Shown in pieces: positions 1 through 5,053 of a stretch of DNA of 7,120 bases. Made by a program: the position numbers and the translations under genes. The stretch is from Candidatus Collierbacteria bacterium GW2011_GWB1_44_6. Lineage in GTDB: Bacteria; Patescibacteriota; Microgenomatia; UBA1400; MFAQ01. The notes beneath the pieces were generated by a model. It saw only the letters and a program-made list of their open reading frames with translations. It made no database searches and had not been told where the DNA came from. The stretch spans positions 1-7,120 of the forward strand of contig LCJG01000042.1 in assembly GCA_000998025.1 (NCBI GenBank). The letters run 5' to 3'. The stretch's first letter is position 1, and each line of letters opens with the position of its first letter.

Positions 1-51
1 TACCACATTAGCCTCAAATACGCAACCTATAACTTGAGTTGTGAGGGGTTC

Positions 52-77
52 GGCTTGCTTTCGGGCAGGCCTTTTTT
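52..77 (+). terminator. Intrinsic terminator of an upstream gene
   Basis: A 7-bp stem (52-58 with 65-71, one G-T pair) closes a 6-base loop and is followed at once by six T residues (72-77). This is a bacterial rho-independent terminator for transcription arriving from outside the window on the plus strand. A weaker imperfect hairpin may form just upstream (about 24-50). No convincing C-terminus of the upstream gene can be read in the first 50 bases. Confidence 0.6.
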
Positions 78-134
78 GTAGGTAGAGGGCATGCACGGGG
101 AAATAATTCCGGGCGGGAAGACCCCGCCCCTACA
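77..134. repeat. Small palindromic intergenic element (REP/MITE-like remnant)
   Basis: The stretch is bounded by TGTAGG on the left and CCCTACA on the right. Its outer 13 bases match as imperfect inverted ends (9 of 13). Inside is a perfect 7-bp GC stem, gggcggg at 111-117 with cccgccc at 123-129, around a 5-base loop. This resembles the TGTAGGGGCGGG...CCCGCCCCTACA dispersed palindromes common in many bacterial genomes, here degraded on the left arm. Only one copy is in the window, so its repeat status is inferred. Confidence 0.35.
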
Positions 135-137
135 GGA

Positions 138-151
138 TATAATGAAAATTA
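138..151 (+). promoter_or_regulatory. Consensus -10 box directly before yifB (leaderless start)
   Basis: A perfect TATAAT lies at 138-143, 8 bases before the ATG at 152. Transcription would begin at about 150, leaving only about two untranslated bases. No Shine-Dalgarno sequence lies at a useful distance, which fits a leaderless mRNA. No good -35 hexamer is visible; its expected place falls inside the palindromic element. An out-of-frame ATG at 142 is closed after eight codons and is ignored. Confidence 0.55.
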
Positions 152-1672
152 ATGCTTGCAAGAATTGAGAGTGTGGCTTGCGTGGGGTTGGAAAGTTTTT
201 TGGTGGAAGTGGAGGTAGACGTAGCTGAGAAAGGTTTTCCGGGATTTAGCATTGTGGGACTTCCCGATAAGGCGGTGGCCGAAGCAAGAGAGAGGGTGAA
301 GACGGCACTGGTAAATAGTGGCTTTGCTTTTCCTCAGAAAAAAATAATTGTGAACCTTGCCCCCGCGGACTTACCCAAAGAGGGCTCGGCCTACGACCTG
401 CCGATTGCGGTGGGGATTCTGGTGGCAAGTGGAGACATTGAGTTGAGAGACGAGGGATTGTTTTATGGGGAGTTGTCACTGGATGGCAGTTTGCGGCACA
501 CCAAAGGGACTCTTCTGGTGGCGCTCTTTGCCAAAGAGCAGCGCAAACAACAACTATTTCTACCGGTATTGTCGGCGAACGAAGCCGCCGTGGTGCAGGG
601 CATTGAAGTTATACCAGTGAGAAATCTGAAAGAATTAATTTTGCATTTAGTCGGTGAAAAGAAAATAGAACCCCTCAAAAAAATAGAAATAAAAAATTTG
701 GTGGAGGCGGCTGCACCGGAATTTGATATGGCGGATATTGTGGGACAAGAGGCTGCGAAGCGAGCTTTGATTATTTCGGCCGCCGGAGGACACAATATAT
801 TGATGAGTGGGCCGCCGGGGTCGGGAAAGACAATGCTGTCGAGAGCACTGCCCGGAATTATGCCTCTTATGAGCGAAGAGGAAAGCATGGAGGTGACCAG
901 GGTCTATTCGGCTTCAGGGCTGATGATGGAAGGAGAGGCGGTGGTTCGGAGAAGGCCATTCAGATCACCGCATCACTCGACCAGTATGGCGGGACTCATC
1001 GGTGGAGGTAGCCGGCCAGTACCGGGTGAAGTGTCGCTTGCGCATCTGGGGGTTTTGTTTCTAGATGAAATGGCGGAGTTTCCAAGATATGTATTGGAGG
1101 CAATGAGACAGCCGATGGAGGATGGAAAGGTGGAAATATCCAGAGTGGCGGGTAGGGTGCAGTATCCTGCAGCCTTTCAACTGGTGGCGGCTGTCAACCC
1201 TTGTCCTTGTGGATACTTGGGGCACCCTACTAAAGAATGTAAATGTTCAATAAGAGAAGTGGAGAGATACAAAAGAAGGATCAGTGGTCCGATATTGGAC
1301 AGGATTGACTTGCACATAAATGTACCGGCTGTTGAGGCGGAAAAAATTTTGGCGACAGTTGCGAAAGGTGAGTCTTCGGTGGAAATTAGAAAGAATGTCA
1401 TGGCTGCCAGAAGGAAACAAGGTGAAAGATTGTTAAAGTTTGGAATTTTTTGTAATTCTCAAATGAAGAATAAACAGGTGAAAGAATTTTGCCGTCTGGA
1501 TATTGATGGGGTACATATCTTGCGTTTGGCTATGGACAAGTTTGATCTGTCGGCGAGGTCTTACTTCCGGGTGCTGAAAGTGGCAAGGACCATTGCGGAC
1601 TTGGAAGGAAGTGGGGATATTTTGGCGGAGCATTTGGGGGAAGCTTTGCAGTACAGAGAGAAAGTATTTTAG
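152..1672 (+). CDS. comM: YifB/ComM family AAA+ ATPase (Mg chelatase-like), probable branch-migration helicase
   Basis: This 506-residue protein has the normal length and order of the YifB/ComM family. The N-terminal ChlI-like domain (about 1-170) holds the family blocks GFSIVGLPDKAV (31-42) and NLAPADLPKEGSAYDLP (68-84). The AAA+ core follows, with Walker A GPPGSGKT (220-227), Walker B VLFLDE (301-306), sensor Asn349 and an arginine in the GPILDRID block (379-386). A four-cysteine cluster (C351, C353, C363, C365) follows the sensor, as is usual here. The Mg-chelatase C-terminal domain fills about 400-506. ComM of naturally competent bacteria is a hexameric helicase that promotes branch migration while transforming DNA is integrated; that role here is by family. 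All key residues are present. The gene has its own leaderless-type promoter and ends in a terminator, so it is probably monocistronic. The start at 152 is supported by the family N-terminus MLARIxSxAxVGLE. Confidence 0.95.
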   Translation: MLARIESVACVGLESFLVEVEVDVAEKGFPGFSIVGLPDKAVAEARERVKTALVNSGFAFPQKKIIVNLAPADLPKEGSAYDLPIAVGILVASGDIELRDEGLFYGELSLDGSLRHTKGTLLVALFAKEQRKQQLFLPVLSANEAAVVQGIEVIPVRNLKELILHLVGEKKIEPLKKIEIKNLVEAAAPEFDMADIVGQEAAKRALIISAAGGHNILMSGPPGSGKTMLSRALPGIMPLMSEEESMEVTRVYSASGLMMEGEAVVRRRPFRSPHHSTSMAGLIGGGSRPVPGEVSLAHLGVLFLDEMAEFPRYVLEAMRQPMEDGKVEISRVAGRVQYPAAFQLVAAVNPCPCGYLGHPTKECKCSIREVERYKRRISGPILDRIDLHINVPAVEAEKILATVAKGESSVEIRKNVMAARRKQGERLLKFGIFCNSQMKNKQVKEFCRLDIDGVHILRLAMDKFDLSARSYFRVLKVARTIADLEGSGDILAEHLGEALQYREKVF

Positions 1673-1679
1673 ATACAAA

Positions 1680-1729
1680 AAACCGGATGCGTTTGCGACC
1701 GGTTTGGGGCTCGAATGGCTCCTTTTCTT
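1680..1729 (+). terminator. Double hairpin terminator after yifB
   Basis: A first hairpin pairs aaaccgg (1680-1686) with ccggttt (1699-1705), plus three inner pairs around a GTTT loop. A second, shorter hairpin pairs ggggc (1706-1710) with gctcc (1718-1722) and runs into ttttctt (1723-1729). The second one carries the T-run and is the likely termination point. It looks like a degraded member of the GGAGCC...GGCTCC terminators found after the next two genes. Confidence 0.6.
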
Positions 1730-1756
1730 GACAAACCAAGCTTGATTTGGTAACCT
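1728..1756 (+). promoter_or_regulatory. Sigma70-type promoter of the 132-residue gene
   Basis: A perfect -35 TTGACA (1728-1733) is followed after 17 bases by TAACCT (1751-1756). That weak -10 is helped by an upstream TGG that makes an extended -10. Transcription would start near 1763 and give a leader of about 32 bases, enough for the Shine-Dalgarno site at 1786-1790. The -35 box overlaps the T-run of the preceding terminator. Confidence 0.5.
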
Positions 1757-1794
1757 ATGGGATAAACACACTTTGATTCTTGAATGGAGGATGA

Positions 1795-2193
1795 ATGCCT
1801 ACCCACAGATTTGATTTTGTTGAGAACCCGACAATTCGGCGGGAATTGATCTCGCTTGAGACAATGGAAGACCGGGTGGCCGCCGCAAGTAGGGTGATGG
1901 ATCTACTCAAGCAACACCTGGTCGAGTACGTGATCGCGGACACTCCGAACCTGGAGAACTTGATCAGTTTTCTGAACGGTGCGGAGAGAGTCATCGATCG
2001 GTTGGGAGGGCGCCGGATCTTGGGCAAAGCCCTGAACGGAAGAAAAGAGCGATTCCTGGCTTTTTGCAGGGAGACGAGGGACCAGGCGCAAGGCCTCATC
2101 GAGTTGAGGGGGACGAAGCTTACGACCACCAGCTTTGGTGAGGAAATGGCGACCTTTGCCGACCAAATCAAGAGGGAAGCGTCAACGTTGTGA
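1795..2193 (+). CDS. Hypothetical helical protein, 132 residues
   Basis: I do not recognise this protein. It is charged, soluble-looking and probably mostly helical: long runs rich in Glu, Arg, Leu and Ala cover about 15-50 and 60-95. It has no signal peptide, no membrane segment and one cysteine. The start is set by a strong GGAGG at 1786-1790, four bases before ATG 1795; an ATG at 1791 is out of frame. The gene is a self-contained unit with its own -35/-10 promoter and a terminator 9 bases after the stop. Codon use differs from yifB: seven of eight Ile codons are ATC, and CTG, GAG and CGG are common. That suggests either translational optimisation for high expression or a different origin. 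The coding call rests on the Shine-Dalgarno site, the promoter and terminator framing, and length; the function is unknown. Confidence 0.75.
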   Translation: MPTHRFDFVENPTIRRELISLETMEDRVAAASRVMDLLKQHLVEYVIADTPNLENLISFLNGAERVIDRLGGRRILGKALNGRKERFLAFCRETRDQAQGLIELRGTKLTTTSFGEEMATFADQIKREASTL

Positions 2194-2202
2194 TGTAAAA
2201 CT

Positions 2203-2228
2203 GGAGCCTCAAGAGAGGCTCCGTTTTT
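2203..2228 (+). terminator. Intrinsic terminator after the 132-residue gene
   Basis: A perfect 8-bp stem, ggagcctc (2203-2210) with gaggctcc (2215-2222), closes an AAGA loop. One G and five T residues follow (2224-2228). It begins 9 bases after the stop codon and shares its left arm exactly with the terminator at 3153-3180. Confidence 0.9.
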
Positions 2229-2229
2229 A

Positions 2230-2238
2230 TGGTAAAAT
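2230..2238 (+). promoter_or_regulatory. Extended -10 promoter of the 288-residue gene
   Basis: TGGTAAAAT (2230-2238) is an extended -10 element (TGn plus TAAAAT) placed directly after the preceding terminator. The expected -35 place falls inside the terminator hairpin and has no consensus. Transcription would start near 2245, giving a leader of about 34 bases that contains the Shine-Dalgarno site AAAGGAG (2265-2271). Confidence 0.5.
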
Positions 2239-2278
2239 ATCCTGTAGTAAGTACATTTCAAAGTAAAGGAGCTTAAAG

Positions 2279-3145
2279 ATGGCTGATTTCGCAAGTAGTG
2301 TAGTGGTTAATGCGGCCTTGGATGGCATAGACGAAGTTTTTGGTACAAAGGTGATCTGGAAGCCAGAAAATTTGTTCCAGTCATTGATTATTGAACATGC
2401 CGCGGAAGCCAGGACGATCGGCAGTACACTTTCTGTTGAGCAACTTATCAAAAAGGCTGCTCATGATGCCGAGACGGTGAATCGTTTTCTCAGGCTAAAT
2501 GGATTTGAGGAAGTTCAGCTGCAGGATATGGGTAGTGGCCCAAACATGGCGTACGCTGCTGCGGTGATGAAACTTCTTGGCAGGTTCAGCTCTCCGGGAA
2601 GAACCGGCTACCACCTTCCTGAGACCAGGTCTCCAGCATTTCGTTTGGACAAGGCAGTTCTCCAGCATTTTCAAAACATATCAACTGAAGCAATCCGCAT
2701 TTCGACCTTAGGAGGTTTTGATTTGTGGGTCGCCAATTCTACAGTGATTAGAAGTGGCTTTTTGATGCTTGATGACTGGATTGAGATCATTCGAACTGCA
2801 AGGGCGGTTCCGGGAAATGGTGGAGTTTTGCCGCTTGTTAAGATCGATACGGTGCCTGTTGATATCAGTAAGTTGATTGGTATGACAGATGGGAATCTGG
2901 TTGTTATTCAACAGGCGATTGCCGCGGCACGTTTTAAATTAACAAATTTTGAAGTCAGCTTCGAAATGGCAGCTGCAGTATCGGCAAAACGAATGGGTAT
3001 TGACATGAACTCAATCGAAGATGGAGATTTCGTGGTAAAGGGCCCATTGTACTTTGCGTTGGTAAAGCGCCAAACTCCCTTGATGCCTCTTGCGGCTGGA
3101 ATTGTTCAGCCCGGTGAGTTTTATCGGGGAACGGAATTGGTGTAA
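2279..3145 (+). CDS. Hypothetical protein, 288 residues
   Basis: I recognise no family in this protein. It looks soluble and cytoplasmic: no signal peptide, no membrane helix and no cysteine. The N-terminal third (about 30-105) is rich in helix-forming residues and ends in a small glycine-containing turn, QDMGSGPNM (82-90). The rest alternates short hydrophobic strands and helices, for example the LGGFDLWVANS (144-154) and GDFVVKGPLYFALV (249-262) stretches. The start is fixed by AAAGGAG at 2265-2271, seven bases before the ATG. Like the 132-residue gene upstream, it is a single-gene unit with its own extended -10 promoter and a GGAGCC-type terminator, which sets this pair apart from the leaderless genes around them. 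Framing by clear signals and a long uninterrupted frame make it a real gene; the function is unknown. Confidence 0.85.
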   Translation: MADFASSVVVNAALDGIDEVFGTKVIWKPENLFQSLIIEHAAEARTIGSTLSVEQLIKKAAHDAETVNRFLRLNGFEEVQLQDMGSGPNMAYAAAVMKLLGRFSSPGRTGYHLPETRSPAFRLDKAVLQHFQNISTEAIRISTLGGFDLWVANSTVIRSGFLMLDDWIEIIRTARAVPGNGGVLPLVKIDTVPVDISKLIGMTDGNLVVIQQAIAAARFKLTNFEVSFEMAAAVSAKRMGIDMNSIEDGDFVVKGPLYFALVKRQTPLMPLAAGIVQPGEFYRGTELV

Positions 3146-3152
3146 TTTTATT

Positions 3153-3180
3153 GGAGCCTCGAAAGGGGCTCCTTTTTTTT
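3153..3180 (+). terminator. Strong intrinsic terminator after the 288-residue gene
   Basis: An 8-bp stem, ggagcctc (3153-3160) with ggggctcc (3165-3172, one G-T pair), closes a GAAA tetraloop and is followed by eight T residues (3173-3180). It begins 7 bases after the stop. It also argues against the longer NYN reading frame that would start at 3090. Confidence 0.93.
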
Positions 3181-3199
3181 GTGGTTTGGGCGTGTGGTG

Positions 3200-3215
3200 T
3201 ATCATCTTTATATAT
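3200..3215 (+). promoter_or_regulatory. -10 box just before the NYN gene (near-leaderless)
   Basis: TATCAT at 3200-3205 lies 10 bases before ATG 3216, so transcription would start near 3212 with about four untranslated bases. No Shine-Dalgarno sequence is present. The arrangement matches the promoters before yifB and ndk. The hexamer itself is only a moderate match, with no clear -35. Confidence 0.4.
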
Positions 3216-3881
3216 ATGGAGAATAAGAGAGAAACTATTTATGCTTTTATTGACAGCCAAAACTTGAATCTGGGGGTGAGAAACGACCTAAGGACAAAGG
3301 ACGGGAAGCATTTCCGCTACAAGGGGTGGAATTTGGACTTTGGGAAGTTTTATCAGTACTTAAGGGAGACAATGCATGTTGAGAAAGCCTTCATCTTTAT
3401 CGGTTTTGTGCCGGAAAATCAGGAACTATACGACTCATTAATAAGAGACGGGTACGAGCTGATTTACAAACCGATTCTTGAAATAGCTCACAAAGAGGGT
3501 TCCGATATCAAAGTCAAAGGAAATATTGACGCGGAGCTGGTGCTGCACACGATGATAAATATTCCCAAGTACGACAAGGCGGTGATAGTTTCGGGTGATG
3601 GAGACTTTTTGTGCTTAATCGAGTATTTGGAACAGCAAAAGAAGCTGTCTAAGATTGTTATTCCGAACATTTGGACATATTCTTCACTGCTCGAGAAATA
3701 CGAAGGGTATTTTGTGCATATGAATGACCTGAAGAAGAAGCTCAGATATGCTCCCAGGAAGAAGGTCCAGAAGCCTGGTGAGGGAGAAGTTCCCGCAAAA
3801 TCTAAGACCTCAACTGAGAAGGTCAAATCTGAAACCGTGCCTCAGAACGACGGTAAGGGACCCAAATATTTCGGGATGTAG
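3216..3881 (+). CDS. NYN domain (PIN-like, LabA/DUF88 type) putative ribonuclease
   Basis: This 221-residue protein carries the acidic signature of NYN domains, which are PIN-like metal-dependent ribonucleases. Seen here are IDSQNL (12-17, Asp13 and Asn16), KGNIDAELVL (101-110, Asp105) and VSGDGDF (125-131, Asp128 and Asp130), the expected metal-binding set. The domain covers about 5-175. A basic, Lys/Pro/Ser/Thr-rich tail (about 178-221) looks disordered and could bind RNA. The frame is open back to 3090, but that would overlap the previous gene and read through its terminator. ATG 3216 directly precedes the conserved first strand and follows a -10 box, so it is preferred. The stop TAG directly abuts the ATG of yraN, so the two are probably co-transcribed and translationally coupled. 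NYN proteins are linked to RNA processing or decay; the substrate is unknown. Confidence 0.9.
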   Translation: MENKRETIYAFIDSQNLNLGVRNDLRTKDGKHFRYKGWNLDFGKFYQYLRETMHVEKAFIFIGFVPENQELYDSLIRDGYELIYKPILEIAHKEGSDIKVKGNIDAELVLHTMINIPKYDKAVIVSGDGDFLCLIEYLEQQKKLSKIVIPNIWTYSSLLEKYEGYFVHMNDLKKKLRYAPRKKVQKPGEGEVPAKSKTSTEKVKSETVPQNDGKGPKYFGM

Positions 3882-4241
3882 ATGAAAAAAGATAATAAAG
3901 TTACCGGGAACCGGGGGGAGATGTTGGCGGTGGAGTATCTACAGAAGAAAGGCTACAAGATAGAAGAGAGGAACTTCCGTACCCGTTTTGGGGAGTTGGA
4001 CATTGTTTGTTGGGACGGTCAAATACTGGTCTTTGTCGAAGTCAAGACAAAAATAGGGCATGATTTTGGTGATCCGGAAGAAATGGTGGATAAGAGAAAG
4101 TTATCTCAGGTGAAAAGAATGGGAGAGGCGTATCTGCAAAGCACCTACAAGGATACTCCTTGCAGGGTGGATGTGGTGGCGGTGGTGCTGGAAAAAAATG
4201 GTGATGTCGAAAGATTGGAACACTATGAAGCGGTGTATTAG
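3882..4241 (+). CDS. yraN: UPF0102/YraN family protein, PD-(D/E)xK nuclease fold
   Basis: This 119-residue protein matches the usual length and order of the UPF0102 (YraN) family. Visible are GNRGEMLAVEYL (9-20), GELDIV (37-42, Asp40), VFVEVKTK (50-57, Glu53 and Lys55) and CRVDVVAVV (94-102). Asp40, Glu53 and Lys55 form the D...ExK pattern of restriction-endonuclease-like folds, so a metal-dependent nuclease activity is possible; the cellular role of the family is not firmly settled. The ATG follows the NYN stop with no gap (TAGATG) and has no clear Shine-Dalgarno site, which suggests translational coupling. No terminator lies before ndk, so read-through into ndk is possible in addition to the latter's own promoter. 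Confidence 0.93.
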   Translation: MKKDNKVTGNRGEMLAVEYLQKKGYKIEERNFRTRFGELDIVCWDGQILVFVEVKTKIGHDFGDPEEMVDKRKLSQVKRMGEAYLQSTYKDTPCRVDVVAVVLEKNGDVERLEHYEAVY

Positions 4242-4243
4242 GG

Positions 4244-4256
4244 TAGAATATTAATC
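4244..4256 (+). promoter_or_regulatory. -10 box directly before ndk (leaderless start)
   Basis: GGGTAGAAT places a -10 hexamer TAGAAT at 4244-4249, three bases after the yraN stop. The ATG at 4257 is 7 bases after the hexamer, so the transcript would start almost at the ATG. No Shine-Dalgarno site is present. Spacing matches the yifB promoter closely. Confidence 0.5.
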
Positions 4257-4997
4257 ATGAAAGACCTTAGAAAAGAAAGAACCTTTGTTGCCGTCAAGTC
4301 TGAATCGATTCAGAGAAATTTGATCGGAGAATTCATTTCCAGATTTGAAAGGCGTGGTTTGAAATTGATTGCCTGCAAGATGATAGTTCCAACTAGAGAT
4401 ATTGTGGGGCAACATTATATAGATAGCGAAGAATGGTTGGTCTCTGTGGGTGAAAAGAAAATTAAATCTATGACGGAGAAGGGGCAAAAGGTTTCGGAAT
4501 CACCTAGAGAAATTGGGGTTAGAGTCAGAGAAGCCTTAATTGAACAGTTTGAAGGTAGACCCTTGGTGGCGATGGTGTGGCAAGGTGCCCATGCGGTAAA
4601 GATTGCGCGCAAGCTTGTTGGCGGAACCGAACCTCTGACTTCCGATGTTGGCTCAATACGCGGCGATTACGTTCTTGATTCGTACCAGATGTCTGACCCC
4701 GATAACCGCGCCGTGAGAAACCTTGTGCACGCGTCAGGTTCAGAGAAGGAGGCAGAAGCAGAAATATACAGGAACCTATACCCTATAGCAGGGGAAATGA
4801 CCTATGCCTGCCCTGAAGGAAAAAGCTGCGATAAAAACGTTTCCACGAGGACATGCACAGATAATTTCATAATAATAAGGGAATCCGAGAATGCCATGGT
4901 ATACCAGGAAGAAGGCTGTGTTTTTATAGAAGGCCAGGGGGATAATCTGGCAAAAATGGCAGACGGATTTTTGTTGAAGATAATGGGAGTAAGATAA
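4257..4997 (+). CDS. ndk: Nucleoside diphosphate kinase fused in frame to an unrelated C-terminal fragment
   Basis: Residues 1-170 are a nucleoside diphosphate kinase, which moves the gamma phosphate from ATP to other NDPs through a phospho-histidine. Visible are Lys14, the HYIDSEEW block (53-60), GSIRGDY (132-138, Arg135) and NLVHASGS (155-162) with catalytic His158. The long segment at about 66-98, including SPREIG, is larger than in classical Ndk and typical of CPR homologues as I recall them. The usual KPDG motif reads KSES (14-17), which is odd. The kinase similarity stops at EAEAEI (165-170), where a final stretch such as WF and acidic residues is expected. Residues 171-246 instead resemble the end of an archaeal extracytoplasmic protein with four cysteines (185, 191, 200, 221). 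All seven Ile codons from residue 170 on are ATA, against three of twelve before. A chimeric join is more likely than a true fusion protein. Confidence 0.85.
   Translation: MKDLRKERTFVAVKSESIQRNLIGEFISRFERRGLKLIACKMIVPTRDIVGQHYIDSEEWLVSVGEKKIKSMTEKGQKVSESPREIGVRVREALIEQFEGRPLVAMVWQGAHAVKIARKLVGGTEPLTSDVGSIRGDYVLDSYQMSDPDNRAVRNLVHASGSEKEAEAEIYRNLYPIAGEMTYACPEGKSCDKNVSTRTCTDNFIIIRESENAMVYQEEGCVFIEGQGDNLAKMADGFLLKIMGVR
4767..4997 (+). pseudogene. C-terminal fragment of a Cys-rich, probably archaeal surface protein
   Basis: This part of the fused frame encodes about 76 residues that do not belong to Ndk. It holds four cysteines in CPEGKSC, RTC and EGC contexts, a potential N-glycosylation sequon N-V-S (residues 194-196 of the fused frame) and a compact end, ADGFLLKIMGVR. 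It resembles, from memory, C-terminal regions of secreted or membrane-anchored DPANN archaeal proteins; I cannot name the family. Its own start, signal peptide and promoter are absent because the sequence to the left is bacterial ndk. It lies 56 bases before a gene for another Cys-rich membrane-anchored protein, which suggests the two are neighbours in the source archaeon. If the join is an assembly artefact, this is a truncated end of a gene, not a decayed one. Confidence 0.6.
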
Positions 4998-5024
4998 CTT
5001 AAACCAAGAAAGAAAACAATAATC

Positions 5025-5033
5025 TTTTTAAAA
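5025..5033 (+). promoter_or_regulatory. Archaeal TATA box of the six-cysteine protein gene
   Basis: TTTTTAAAA (5025-5033) is preceded by an A-rich stretch (5011-5022) that could serve as BRE. The T-to-A step at its centre (5029.5) lies 24.5 bases before ATG 5054, the same distance as at the divergent promoter at 6859-6868. Transcription would begin at or next to the ATG, so the message is probably leaderless; no Shine-Dalgarno site is seen. Confidence 0.6.
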
Positions 5034-5053
5034 CAAAAAGATTAATCATTAAT

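Noticed and set aside
1..37. Possible C-terminal end of an upstream gene (stop TGA at 35-37)
   Set aside because: Only 11 codons are visible, no family can be recognised, and another frame stays open through the terminator; the evidence is too thin.
463..888. Minus-strand open frame of 141 codons within yifB
   Set aside because: It is antisense to the conserved AAA+ coding sequence, has no promoter or ribosome site, and its translation shows no recognisable domain.
1755..2294. Minus-strand open frame of 179 codons opposite the 132-residue gene
   Set aside because: It is longer than the gene it opposes, but it crosses the terminator and promoter signals of the plus-strand units and lacks a Shine-Dalgarno site; the plus-strand gene has a full promoter, ribosome site and terminator.
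3090..3215. Upstream extension of the NYN reading frame by 42 codons
   Set aside because: It overlaps the end of the 288-residue gene in another frame, runs through a strong terminator and precedes the first conserved NYN strand; ATG 3216 follows a -10 box.
4257..4997. A genuine new kinase-surface protein fusion
   Set aside because: The Ndk part lacks its normal C-terminal end, the second part lacks any membrane anchor or signal of its own, and codon use changes at the join; a chimera explains all of this more simply.
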